From: NVTR01 sp965237505 | GTDB taxonomy: Bacteria > Pseudomonadota > Alphaproteobacteria > Rhodobacterales > Rhodobacteraceae | NCBI GenBank assembly: GCA_965237505.1 | Contig: CBDEFR010000008.1 | Span: forward strand, 186,001-250,000 | Length of the DNA stretch: 64,000 nt | Direction of reading: 5' to 3' | Shown: positions 33,534 to 42,141 of the stretch, in pieces | How the letters are laid out: each line of letters opens with the position of its first letter | Position numbering within the stretch: position 1 is the first letter of the stretch | The notes under the pieces: model-generated | The model's database searches: none | Told to the model about the DNA's origin: nothing | The model's input: the letters and a program-made list of their open reading frames with translations, nothing else | Position numbers and translations under genes: made by a program

Positions 33534-33748
33534 AAGCAAATTTGTGTGCGCGCGCAGCATTAACCAATTCTTGGCGGGTTCACAGCCATGATTTTGATGC
33601 ATCGAACATGATCGCAGTGCCGCTCCGATAGCCGCTGCAATCAACTGGCAGAATGCGTTCGATACCAGACAAAAACCGGGGCAACGCGCGACTGCCGGTA
33701 CTTCGGCGGATCATGTCGGCGGCGCCCCAGCGAAAAAGGGGATACCTT

Positions 33749-34066
33749 ATGAAACGGCAGTTTCTCGCACTCTCTCTGGGCGTCGGGGCGATGCTTTTGG
33801 CCACCCAACACGTGTTTGCGCAATCAAGCCGCAACTGCGCCGCACGCGAATTTGTTCTTGAACGCCTGACAACCCGTTTTGGCGAGACCCGGCAATCAAT
33901 CGGGCTTGGCGCCAACAATGCCGTAGTCGAGGTTTTTGCCTCGACTGAGACCGGCTCTTGGACGATTACCGTGACATTGCCAAACGGCCTGACATGCGTT
34001 GTCGCGGCGGGTCAGTCATATGAGGCGCTGGCCGAAGCTCCCGTTGCTCCGGGCAATGACGCCTGA
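33749..34066 (+). CDS. Secreted hypothetical protein
   Basis: A 105-residue protein with signal peptide MKRQFLALSLGVGAMLLATQ, probably cleaved after VFA. The mature part contains two cysteines (SRNCAAREF and LPNGLTCVVAAGQSYEAL) that could form a disulfide. It resembles small exported alphaproteobacterial proteins with a C-terminal LTCVVAAG motif. The start is fixed by AAGGGG 8 bp upstream. The function is unknown. Confidence 0.7.
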   Translation: MKRQFLALSLGVGAMLLATQHVFAQSSRNCAAREFVLERLTTRFGETRQSIGLGANNAVVEVFASTETGSWTITVTLPNGLTCVVAAGQSYEALAEAPVAPGNDA

Positions 34067-34163
34067 AAAGAGTGTCCTGATCGCGAGCGTGGGTATGCGG
34101 TGGCCTAGACCAGCGCATCCCAGATAAGTTTGCTGCCGGTGGTCAGCAATAATACGTAAGTTA

Positions 34164-34857
34164 TTAAAAAAATACATTTTCAGACACAATCCGGTGCAAC
34201 CAAACACCGGCCCAAACCCCCAGAAATGCAACCGGTGCGAGATACAGATCGGCAATGACGATCTCTTTCGACATAATCCCGAATGCGGCGTAGGGCGCGA
34301 ATTTCATTATGTTGATCGCCCAGAATACGATCACCGTGGTGGCCTGAAATCCGGTTTTGCTCAAGCGTCGCGACAGCAGAAAGATCGCCGACGGCGGGCC
34401 GCCGGCATGGCTTACAAAACTGGTAAACCCGGCAACCGCACCGGCCAGCAGTCCGGCCCGGTCCGACATCGCGCTTGCGGCGGGGCGCAACCACCCGATT
34501 GATTTTGCGACCCGGTAGAACACGAATGCCACCGCCACCGAGCCGATAAAAAAACCGGATGACATCCGGGTTCGCAACCCGGAAAAACCCGACCCCGAGC
34601 ATGATCCCGGGGACCGTGCCAAGGACCAGTGCGCGGCATGACGGCCAGTCCCACTTTTTCCAATAAGCCCGCAGCGCGCCGATATCCATCAGCATCAAAA
34701 GCGGCAGCATCAGACCCACGGCTTGGGCTGGCTCAAGGATCAACGCCAGGAAAGGCGTCGCTGCAAACGCTGCGCCAGAGCCGAATCCACCCTTGGATAT
34801 GCCAGCAAACAGGACCGCAGGGATCGCGAACGCGAAAAAAGTAATGTCAATTGTCAT
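34164..34857 (-). pseudogene. TauE/SafE-type sulfite exporter, frameshifted at a homopolymer
   Basis: The first part from 34857 reads MTIDITFFAFAIPAVLFAGI SKGGFGSGAAFAATPF and on to NPDVIRFF. Then a run of seven T (on the coding strand) shifts the frame. The second part resumes FIGSVAVAFVFYRVAKSIGW and SFVSHAGGPPSAIFLLSRRL to the stop at 34164. Removing one T would give one protein of about 230 residues with seven or eight membrane helices. TauE/SafE proteins export sulfur-containing anions. Either a real lesion or a sequencing error is possible. Confidence 0.82.
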
Positions 34858-34905
34858 GGTTGCCGGTGTTTTGCTAAATTCGCGATTTTCATATACATGT
34901 AAGAT

Positions 34906-34918
34906 GGTTAGCGCTACC
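34906..34918. promoter_or_regulatory. CceR-like palindrome between tauE and mdh
   Basis: GGTTAGCGCTACC lies 100 bp upstream of mdh and 49 bp upstream of the divergent tauE gene. It is the best-conserved of three TTAGCGCTAA-like sites in the window. Confidence 0.5.
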
Positions 34919-35017
34919 GGATATTAGTGTACCATTTTTCGCTGCAGTGCAGCATACTTGCGCCCATTGCTGTGAATGGCTAGGCATCGCCCGACACTCA
35001 AATGATGGAGATCACTC

Positions 35018-35980
35018 ATGGCCAGACCCAAAATTGCTCTTATCGGTGCCGGGCAGATCGGCGGCACGCTCGCGCATCTGGCCGCGATGAAAGAACTTGG
35101 CGATGTTGTGCTGTTTGACATCGCCGACGGCATTCCGCAGGGCAAAGCGCTCGATATCGCCGAAGCTGGCCCCTCGGCGCGCTTTGACGCGGCAATGTCT
35201 GGTGCAACTGATTACGCCGGGATCGCCGGGGCTGATGTTTGCATCGTCACTGCAGGGGTGCCCCGAAAACCCGGGATGAGCCGCGATGACCTGCTGGGCA
35301 TCAACCTCAAGGTCATGAAAGCAGTCGGTGCGGGCATCAAGGCGCACGCACCCGATGCCTTCGTGATCTGCATCACCAATCCGCTGGACGCGATGGTTTG
35401 GGCGTTGCGCGAATATTCCGGCCTGCCGCACGAGAAAGTCGTCGGCATGGCCGGAATTCTGGACTCCGCCCGTTTCCGCCACTTCCTCAGCCTGGAATTC
35501 GGCGTCTCGATGCGCGACGTCACGGCGTTTGTTCTGGGCGGCCACGGTGACACGATGGTGCCGCTGGTGCGCTACTCTGCGGTTGGCGGCATTCCGCTGC
35601 CCGATCTGGTCGACATCGGCTGGACCACGCAGGAAAAACTCGACGCCATCGTGCAGCGCACCCGCGATGGTGGTGCCGAGATCGTTGGCCTGCTGAAAAC
35701 CGGTTCCGCCTTCTACGCGCCCGCCACATCCGCCATCGAAATGGCCGAAGCCTATCTGAAAGACCAGAAACGCATGCTGCCCTGTGCGGCCTGGGTTGAC
35801 GGTGCGCTTGGGCTCAAAGGCATGTATGTCGGGGTGCCGACGATCATTGGCGCCGGTGGAATCGAGCGGATCGTGGACATCACGTTGAACAAGGCCGAAC
35901 AGGCGATGTTCGACAAGTCGGTGGATGCGGTGAAAGGGCTGGTCGAGGCCTGCAAGGGGATCGACGAAAACCTGGGGTAG
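35018..35980 (+). CDS. mdh: Malate dehydrogenase
   Basis: A 320-residue LDH-like NAD-dependent malate dehydrogenase, malate to oxaloacetate. The Rossmann motif is IALIGAGQIGGTLAHLA. Substrate residues lie in TAGVPRKPGMSRDDLLGIN, ITNPLDAMVW and the catalytic histidine region LGGHGDTMVPLVRYS. Full length; GGAGAT precedes the ATG. A broken, diverged partial copy lies 970 bp downstream. Confidence 0.97.
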   Translation: MARPKIALIGAGQIGGTLAHLAAMKELGDVVLFDIADGIPQGKALDIAEAGPSARFDAAMSGATDYAGIAGADVCIVTAGVPRKPGMSRDDLLGINLKVMKAVGAGIKAHAPDAFVICITNPLDAMVWALREYSGLPHEKVVGMAGILDSARFRHFLSLEFGVSMRDVTAFVLGGHGDTMVPLVRYSAVGGIPLPDLVDIGWTTQEKLDAIVQRTRDGGAEIVGLLKTGSAFYAPATSAIEMAEAYLKDQKRMLPCAAWVDGALGLKGMYVGVPTIIGAGGIERIVDITLNKAEQAMFDKSVDAVKGLVEACKGIDENLG

Positions 35981-36288
35981 CGTCGATATTTTATCAGAGG
36001 AATTGGCCGCGCGTTTTGGGCTCGGCATTTTCGTTGGCCCGCAGCAGGAACCAAACAGACGATTGCTGCGAAAAAGCGGACGATCTGACACGATCCAGAA
36101 ATTTGAGAGATCTTCAAAAGTAACGCACTCCGGAAATGGCACCATCAAAGCCAAACCGGCAGGCGCAGAATACATTTTCTGAAATTAATGGCTACCCAAA
36201 GGGATAAATATTTGCGCCAAAGCGTCTATCCAATAAGGTGCTGGTGTTGGTCGACTTACCAATTTTTCATCATGCAAGGAGAAGACAG

Positions 36289-36945
36289 ATGTTCGTCAAA
36301 ATCACAAAGCCCTTTGCAACAGCAATATTACTTGGTGCATTCACTTTCGGGGGTGTTTCCGCCGTGTAGGCGCAAAATATGGCCCACGAGCATATGGGCC
36401 ATGTAACCGATGGCTGGAGTGACACGCCCGACGGCAAAGGGTTGTTGCCGATAGCGATCGAGGAGTTCGAGCACGCACTTTTACACGCCAGCCGAGCGGT
36501 CAAGTTTGCGCACGATCTTGAAGCGATGAAAGACAATTCGCGTCATATCCTGCACATGGTCGATCCCAGTGAATTTGAACGCGGCATGGGCCTTGGCTAC
36601 GGCGTCAAGCGGGCGGTTGCCGGTGTCGCCGAGCACATTGGTTTTGCGGCTGTAGCTGACGACGCCACGGAAAACGTGAAACTGCACGCGGTTCATGTGG
36701 CCACTTGTGCAAACAACACTGTCGCCCGGGTTGCCGAGATTGTCGGAATCGTCGATACCATACAGGCGGCAACGACCGCAGCCGAGGCAGCTTCGGCGGT
36801 GCCGGAGCTGCGGCGCCTCGTGCACCAGCTGATGGAGGATCGTGACGCCAACGGCGACGGGACCGTAACCTGGCATGAAGGCGAAGGCGGCTTACGTATG
36901 GCCCGCTTGCATATGCGTTTCATGCGCGAAGGCGAGGACTTATAA
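36289..36945 (+). pseudogene. Exported EF-hand protein with in-frame stop in the signal peptide region
   Basis: The ATG at 36289 follows AAGGAGAAG. The signal peptide MFVKITKPFATAILLGAFTF ends GGVSAV, then a TAG at 36367-36369, then AQNMAHEHMGH in the same frame to 36945. Without the stop it would be about 218 residues. The C-terminus has an EF-hand calcium loop (DANGDGTVTWHE), and the middle is helical and histidine-rich. An internal start at 36379 would give a cytoplasmic form with no signal peptide. So it is either a pseudogene, an amber readthrough or a base error. The function is unknown. Confidence 0.72.
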
Positions 36946-36947
36946 GT

Positions 36948-37215
36948 CGGGGTATAGTCTGGACGTTGCGCAAATATTCCGATCTGCCCAACGAAAAGGG
37001 CGTCGGCAAGGCCGGGGTACTGGATTCCACGCGATTCCGACATTTCCTGTTGCTGGAATTTGGCGTTTCGATGGGCGATGTCAGCGCTTTCGTGCATCGA
37101 GCGTGTGGTCAATATCAAACTGAACAAGGCCGAACAGGCGATGTTCGACAAGTCGGTGGATGCGGTGAAGGGGCTGGTCGAGGCGTGCAGGGGGATCGAC
37201 GGAAACCTGGGCTAA
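36948..37215 (+). pseudogene. mdh relic with internal deletion
   Basis: The plus-strand frame reads LRKYSDLPNEKGVGKAGVLD, STRFRHFLLLEFGVSMGDVS and AFV, matching mdh from about codon 127 to 169. At about 37097 it jumps to IERVVNIKLNKAEQAMFDKS and VDAVKGLVEACRGIDGNLG plus stop, the mdh C-terminus. About 120 codons are missing. Several substitutions show divergence from the intact mdh. IS630 copy 3 begins 2 bp after its stop codon. Confidence 0.88.
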
Positions 37216-37217
37216 TA

Positions 37218-38373
37218 CCAACGGCCCTAGTCGTTGACCGTTTTGGCCCATTGTCTGGTAGTGATTGACGTGATTGCGGTTTTGTCGTTTGCAAAGAAGT
37301 TCCATGCTTCGCAACACCTGTCGACGATCTGCTCATAATTGTCGAAGACGGATATGGCGAGCTTGTTGGCACGCAGATAAGCCCACACATTTTCCATCGG
37401 GTTGAGTTCAGGGGAATAGGGCGGGAGTTTGAGCAGGGTGATGTTGTCGGGTACCTCCAGCTCTGCCGAACCGTGCCAGCCAGCGCCATCCAGAATGAGA
37501 AGGGCATGTGCGCCCGATGCGACGGTTTTAGCGATCTCGGCGAGATGCGCGCTCATGGCCTGTGTGTCGGCATGTGGCATGATCAGAGCGGCCGCTTCAG
37601 CCCGTTCCGGGCAGACGGCGCCGAAAATGTAGCTCCAGATATAGCGGGTGTCGCGCGGGGCACGGGGGCGTGTTCCACGCTCGGCCCAGATACGGGTGAG
37701 CGTGCCCTGCTGGCCAACCCGCGCTTCCTCCTGAAACCATATCTCCAGGGGCTTGCTGCGGGCTGTTTCCGGCAAGGCTGCTTCTACCTCTGCGGCGAAG
37801 TTTTTTTAAAAGCCTCCTGTGCATCCGGGTCGGATTTTGGATGCTGCGGGCGCACCGACAGACGCCGAAAGCCCAGGCTTGCCAATTGTTTGCCAACAGT
37901 TCGCTCATGCATGGTGACGCCGAAGCGCTCTTCGATCTTGCGTTTCAGATCAATGCGCCGCCAGCGCACAACCCCATCGGTTTCGGGGTCGGGACCCGCC
38001 CGAACCATTTCCGCCAACTCCTCCTTCTGTGCCGCGCTCAGCAGACAGGGTGGATCCGGCGGGCGACGGTTGAACAGGCCCGACACGCCCTCCGCATTGT
38101 AACGGTGGGCCCAATCCCGCAACGTCTGCCGATCCATGCCGCAGTTTTCTGCCGCCGTCTTGCGGTCAACCCCATCCAGAACCAGGGCAATCGCCAACAT
38201 CCGTCGCGCCGCTTTCCCATCCCGGCACCGCGCCGCTTCCTGGCGAAGCTCGCCTGCGGACTTGTCTTTTCGCGTAATCCTTACTGCTATCAAAGCCTCC
38301 CTTGCCTTGATGCCACTGAATCAGATCACGCCGCTCGTGGGAATCCCCTTGAGTCAAATCTGGGGGCCGTTGG
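37218..38373 (-). mobile_element. IS630-family element, copy 3 (intact)
   Basis: A 1156-bp element with ends CCAACGGCCC and GGGGCCGTTGG, flanked by TA. It keeps the seven-T run at 37801-37807 and open frames on both sides. Its right end lies about 125 bp upstream of the paired operator of sucC, so it may separate distal control elements from that gene. Confidence 0.94.
37227..38293 (-). CDS. IS630 transposase by programmed -1 frameshift (copy 3)
   Basis: The frame from 38293 encodes MIAVRITRKDKSAGELRQEA and the helix-turn-helix (GMDRQTLRDWAHRYNAEG) up to EAFKK. A -1 slip on seven A residues (complement of 37801-37807) continues as NFAAEVEAALPETARSKPLE into the DDE domain, with IWFQEEARVGQ, LILDGAGWH and SPELNPMENVWAYLR, about 355 residues. 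In this copy the first acidic block reads QEEAR where the others have QDEAR, so its catalytic aspartate is replaced by glutamate and activity is doubtful. Confidence 0.85.
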
Positions 38374-38499
38374 TATTACCGGGCTTTTCTCGGGAAATTA
38401 GCGCCTTAACCGTGATTCAGGCCAAAATATGCCCGGTCTTTTCCTTTTAGAAACAGGCGCTCGCCGACTCACGCCACATTCTGGCCGACTCAGTTCTCA

Positions 38500-38534
38500 T
38501 TTGTGATCACACTTTTCCGAGGTGTGATCACAAA
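38500..38534. promoter_or_regulatory. Paired TGTGATCACA operators upstream of sucC
   Basis: TTTGTGATCACAC (38500-38512) and its exact complement GTGTGATCACAAA (38522-38534). Each contains the 10-bp palindrome TGTGATCACA, and their centres are 21 bp apart, two helical turns. The same TTGTGATCACAC occurs 8 bp before the start of the GntR gene at 48794, which suggests that this regulator binds here. Confidence 0.65.
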
Positions 38535-38556
38535 GCCCTCTTTTTCCCGCAAGTTG

Positions 38557-38568
38557 CGGCGCTAACAG
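38557..38568. promoter_or_regulatory. CceR-like half-conserved site upstream of sucC
   Basis: CGGCGCTAACAG resembles the sites before sdhC and mdh; only one arm is well conserved. It lies 74 bp before the sucC start. Confidence 0.35.
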
Positions 38569-38641
38569 ATAAAAACCGTATCTTCACGCTTTTGGTGTGT
38601 GCAATGTCCCAGATAATTTGCATCCATTCGAAGGCAGCCCC

Positions 38642-39835
38642 ATGAACATCCATGAGTACCAGGCCAAAGCGCTGTTGCGCAGCTACGGCGCGCCGGTTTC
38701 TGACGGGCGCGAGGTGATGCGCGCCGAAGACGCCAAAACCGCAGCCGGGCAGCTGGACGGGCCACTTTGGGTGGTAAAAGCGCAGATCCACGCAGGCGGC
38801 CGCGGCAAGGGCGAGTTCAAAGAGGCCGACGCCGGTGAAAAAGGCGGCATACGTCTAACTAGATCGGTGGAAGAGGCCGCCGATGAAGCCGCCAAGATGC
38901 TGGGCCGCACGCTGGTCACCAAACAGACCGGAGCGGCAGGCAAACAGGTCAACCGCATTTACATCGAAGATGGCGCCGATATTGCGCACGAATATTATCT
39001 CGCGATTCTGGTCGACCGCCAGACCAGCCGGATCTCGTTCGTTTGTTCGACCGAGGGCGGTATGGACATCGAAGAAGTGGCCGCCAGCACGCCGGATAAA
39101 ATCCTGTCATTCGCGGTTGATCCGGCCACCGGCTATCAGGGCTTTCACGGCCGCCGCATCGCCTTTGAACTCGATCTTGTCGGCCGGCAGGTCAAACAAT
39201 GCGTGACGCTGATGGGCACGCTGTACAGATTGTTCATCGAAAAAGACTGCGAGATGCTGGAAATTAACCCGCTGATCGTTACCGACGCGGGTGATCTGAA
39301 ATGCCTTGACGCCAAGATGGGCTTTGATTCCAACGCCATCTACCGGCACGCCGATATCGCCGCCCTGCGCGATGAAAGCGAGGAAGACGCCAAGGAACTC
39401 GCGGCCTCAAAATTCGACCTCAATTACATTTCACTGGACGGCGAGATTGGCTGCATGGTCAACGGTGCCGGGCTGGCGATGGCGACAATGGACATCATCA
39501 AACTTTACGGGTCGTCCCCTGCCAATTTCCTCGACGTCGGCGGCGGCGCGACCAAGGAAAAGGTCACCGAAGCATTCAAGATCATCACCTCTGACGCGCA
39601 GGTCAAAGGCATCCTGGTCAACATCTTCGGCGGCATCATGCGCTGTGACGTGATCGCCGAGGGCGTGGTGGCGGCGGTGCGCGAGGTCGGCTTGGCTGTG
39701 CCGCTGGTGGTGCGTCTGGAAGGCACCAATGTGGAGAAGGGCAAAGAGATCATCACCGGCTCGGGGCTGGGGGTGATCGCGGCGGATGATCTGTCGGACG
39801 CGGCCGAGAAGATCGTGGCGGCGGTGAAGGGGTAA
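38642..39835 (+). CDS. sucC: Succinyl-CoA synthetase beta subunit
   Basis: A 397-residue ADP/GDP-forming subunit of succinyl-CoA ligase. It begins MNIHEYQAKALLRSYGAPVS; the ATP-grasp part has VVKAQIHAGGRGKGEFKEAD and MLEINPLIVTDAGDLKCLDA, and the CoA-ligase part has FLDVGGGATKEKVTEAFKII and VNIFGGIMRCDVIAEGVV. Full length. The ATG at 38642 is chosen because the family begins there. Confidence 0.97.
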   Translation: MNIHEYQAKALLRSYGAPVSDGREVMRAEDAKTAAGQLDGPLWVVKAQIHAGGRGKGEFKEADAGEKGGIRLTRSVEEAADEAAKMLGRTLVTKQTGAAGKQVNRIYIEDGADIAHEYYLAILVDRQTSRISFVCSTEGGMDIEEVAASTPDKILSFAVDPATGYQGFHGRRIAFELDLVGRQVKQCVTLMGTLYRLFIEKDCEMLEINPLIVTDAGDLKCLDAKMGFDSNAIYRHADIAALRDESEEDAKELAASKFDLNYISLDGEIGCMVNGAGLAMATMDIIKLYGSSPANFLDVGGGATKEKVTEAFKIITSDAQVKGILVNIFGGIMRCDVIAEGVVAAVREVGLAVPLVVRLEGTNVEKGKEIITGSGLGVIAADDLSDAAEKIVAAVKG

Positions 39836-39882
39836 GTTAGTTGGCGAGCCGCCCACAAATAGACCTTTCAACAGGAGCCGAC

Positions 39883-40422
39883 ATGACAATTCGGCAGGGT
39901 GATCGTGTGCAGCATATTCCGGGGCGCGATCATTCGAAACCGGATCTTGCCGTCGGAGTTCATGCTTACCATCGCGCCCAGCGAGCCGCTTACAAGCTGG
40001 AGGGGCTTGGGAAAACGTACATGCGAGGAATGCAGGACGAATGCCTAATTGATCTCTGTTTCGATGAGTTGCTGGACTTTGCTCTTAATGCCCGCAGATA
40101 CATAGATATATTGAATGACAAAGAACTTGCAGGCCACGAAATTACAACTGACAAAAAAAGCACTAACTTTCGAACAGTGCTTGGAAAAATAATTCACAGT
40201 TCGTTCTTCGTTGGTAGATTTTCAGGGGAGCCTGGCAAATCGCTTTGTTTGTTGGGGGTGACGCTCCGGTCAGATGAACCAGGCGTCTTTGACGTCAATT
40301 TTTCGGACTTGACTGGCACGTTTTTGGATCACCACTTCCAGCCCCTTCAGACGGGTCTTGACGAACTCGAAAATCTTGAGCGCCAAAGAGCTATCGAGAT
40401 TGACGCCCCGAAATCCCAATAG
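39883..40422 (+). CDS. Hypothetical protein between sucC and sucD
   Basis: A 179-residue protein with AGGAG upstream of the ATG. It begins MTIRQGDRVQHIPGRDHSKP and contains DECLIDLCFDELLDFALNAR. There is no signal peptide or membrane segment. Its base composition is more AT-rich than the neighbours (for example the lysine-rich TTDKKSTNFRTVLGKIIHSS), which hints at acquisition. No family is recognised. It separates sucC from the sucD relic. Confidence 0.6.
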   Translation: MTIRQGDRVQHIPGRDHSKPDLAVGVHAYHRAQRAAYKLEGLGKTYMRGMQDECLIDLCFDELLDFALNARRYIDILNDKELAGHEITTDKKSTNFRTVLGKIIHSSFFVGRFSGEPGKSLCLLGVTLRSDEPGVFDVNFSDLTGTFLDHHFQPLQTGLDELENLERQRAIEIDAPKSQ

Positions 40423-40431
40423 GAATAGAAT

Positions 40432-40485
40432 ATGGCCATACTCATCGACGAACACACCAAGGTCATCTGCCAAGGCTTCACTATC
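40432..40485 (+). pseudogene. sucD relic (first 17 codons)
   Basis: AGGAATAGAATATG starts a frame MAILIDEHTKVICQGFT that matches the first 17 residues of the intact sucD at 41209 with one substitution (K for R) and several silent changes. It then diverges as the higBA region begins. It keeps a normal ATG and ribosome site, which the intact sucD lacks. Confidence 0.85.
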
Positions 40486-40509
40486 CAGACAGGCCGCCCA
40501 GCAAAAAGC

Positions 40510-40839
40510 CTACGCCACCTCCCCCTCCAAATCCGGCCGTTCCAGCGGCTCGATCGCGTCCAGCGCCGCCAGCCGTTTCTTGTCCGCGTGCAGGCAATCC
40601 AGATCGTAGCTGGTCTGCATCCCCGTCCAAAACCCGTCGGACATCTTGAAATACCGCGCCAGTCGCACCGCCGTATCCAGGCTGAGCGCCGTCTCCTCGC
40701 GCACCAGCCGTTCAATACGGGTGCGCGGAACACCAAGCGCTTTGGCCAGTTTACCGGCACTCAGCCCCAGCGGAACCATGAATTCCTCGCGCAGCATTTC
40801 GCCGGGGTGAATTGGGTTTGCAAATCTGATTTCCATCAT
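40510..40839 (-). CDS. higA: HigA-type antitoxin
   Basis: A 109-residue XRE-family addiction-module antidote: MEIRFANPIHPGEMLREEFM, then the helix-turn-helix LSAGKLAKALGVPRTRIERL and LSLDTAVRLARYFKMSDGFW. It lies 6 bp after the toxin gene, in the usual higB-higA order. It should neutralise HigB and repress the operon through the two palindromes upstream. Confidence 0.92.
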   Translation of the reverse strand: MMEIRFANPIHPGEMLREEFMVPLGLSAGKLAKALGVPRTRIERLVREETALSLDTAVRLARYFKMSDGFWTGMQTSYDLDCLHADKKRLAALDAIEPLERPDLEGEVA

Positions 40840-40845
40840 CTCACC

Positions 40846-41130
40846 TCAATGATAGTCCACAATTTCAACGTCATATGCACCATCTTCTTCCCATCGAAAG
40901 CAGATGCGCCACTGGCGGTTGACTCGGATCGACCATGTTCCCGCCCGGTCACCATGCAATTTCTCCAATCGGTTCGATGGAGGCACCGCCAAGTCTTCGA
41001 CCCGACCTGCCCGCGTCAAAGACTTCAACCGTCTCTCAGCAGCCCGCAGCAAATCCGGCGGAAAACGCTTCGGGCGCTCCCCATCCAAAATCTGTTGAAC
41101 GCGCCTGTCGCGGATCGACCGGATCATCAA
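40846..41130 (-). CDS. higB: HigB-type toxin (RelE superfamily mRNA interferase)
   Basis: A 94-residue protein with the HigB pattern FPPDLLRAAERRLKSLTRAG, PPSNRLEKLHGDRAGTWSIR and VNRQWRICFRWEEDGAYDVE. It is expected to cleave mRNA at the ribosome. The first two codons both encode Met, so the start may be 41127. It is transcribed away from sucD, with operators directly upstream. Confidence 0.92.
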   Translation of the reverse strand: MMIRSIRDRRVQQILDGERPKRFPPDLLRAAERRLKSLTRAGRVEDLAVPPSNRLEKLHGDRAGTWSIRVNRQWRICFRWEEDGAYDVEIVDYH

Positions 41131-41136
41131 AGCGGT

Positions 41137-41186
41137 GTATCACGCCATGATACAATTGTCAATAATTCCGTATCACGCCATGATAC
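41137..41186. promoter_or_regulatory. Twin operators of higBA
   Basis: The palindrome GTATCACGCCATGATAC occurs twice, at 41137-41153 and 41170-41186, 33 bp apart (three helical turns). It lies between higB and the start of sucD and is a likely HigA binding site. The second copy is only 22 bp before the sucD start codon, so HigA binding could affect sucD too. Confidence 0.7.
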
Positions 41187-41208
41187 AAAACCAAAAAGGG
41201 CTTGAGAT

Positions 41209-42090
41209 TTGGCCATACTTATCGACGAACACACCCGCGTCATCTGCCAGGGCTTCACCGGTAGCCAGGGCACGTTCCATTCCGAACAGGCCATCGACTA
41301 TGGCACGCAGATGGTTGGCGGAGTCACGCCGGGCAAGGGCGGGCAAGAACATCTCGACCTGCCGGTGTTCGACTCAGTCCATGAAGCGATCGCCAAAACC
41401 GGCGCCAATGCCACCGTGATCTACGTCCCACCGCCCTTCGCGGCAGACTCGATCCTGGAAGCCATCGACGCCGAGATTGCGCTGGTTGTCTGCATCACCG
41501 AGGGCATCCCGGTGCTCGACATGATGCGCGTCAAACGGGCGCTGGAAGGCGCCAGCACCATCCTCATCGGCCCCAACTGTCCCGGCGTCATCACGCCGGA
41601 CGCCTGCAAGATCGGCATCATGCCCGGCCACATCCACAAACGCGGCTCCTGCGGCGTGGTCAGCCGTTCCGGCACGCTGACTTATGAAGCGGTAAAGCAG
41701 ACCACCGACGTCGGACTGGGCCAGTCCACCTGCGTCGGTATCGGCGGCGACCCGATCAAAGGCAGCGAGCATATCGACGTGCTGGAATGGTTCCTGGCCG
41801 ACGATGAAACCCAGTCGATCGTGATGATCGGCGAAATCGGCGGCTCGGCCGAAGAAGACGCCGCGCGGTTCCTGATCGACGAAGCCAAAAAGGGCCGCTC
41901 CAAACCGGTCGCCGGTTTCATCGCCGGCCGCACCGCTCCGCCGGGCCGCCGCATGGGCCACGCCGGGGCCATCGTGGCAGGCGGCAAAGGTGGTGCTGAA
42001 GACAAGATCGAAGCCATGAAAGCCGCCGGTATCGTGGTCTCCGACAGCCCGGCAAGGCTGGGCGAGGCTGTGATGAAGGCAATAGGATAA
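41209..42090 (+). CDS. sucD: Succinyl-CoA synthetase alpha subunit
   Basis: A 293-residue alpha subunit. The CoA-binding fold has ICQGFTGSQGTFHSEQAIDY, the ligase region has ILIGPNCPGVITPDACKIGI, and the phosphohistidine lies in RRMGHAGAIVAGGKGGAEDK. The start codon is TTG with no good ribosome site (upstream AAGGGCTTGAGATT), whereas the relic at 40432 has ATG and AGGAA, so the higBA region appears to have displaced the original start. Otherwise complete. Confidence 0.95.
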   Translation: MAILIDEHTRVICQGFTGSQGTFHSEQAIDYGTQMVGGVTPGKGGQEHLDLPVFDSVHEAIAKTGANATVIYVPPPFAADSILEAIDAEIALVVCITEGIPVLDMMRVKRALEGASTILIGPNCPGVITPDACKIGIMPGHIHKRGSCGVVSRSGTLTYEAVKQTTDVGLGQSTCVGIGGDPIKGSEHIDVLEWFLADDETQSIVMIGEIGGSAEEDAARFLIDEAKKGRSKPVAGFIAGRTAPPGRRMGHAGAIVAGGKGGAEDKIEAMKAAGIVVSDSPARLGEAVMKAIG

Positions 42091-42141
42091 GCAAACGCCG
42101 TCCCGGACTGATCCGGGACTTCGACCGCATGAGGTAACCCC

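Noticed and set aside
37216..38375. TTA target repeat at IS630 copy 3
   Set aside because: Copies 1, 2 and 4 have TTA on both sides, but copy 3 has TAA on the left and TTA on the right, so only the TA next to the ends is claimed.
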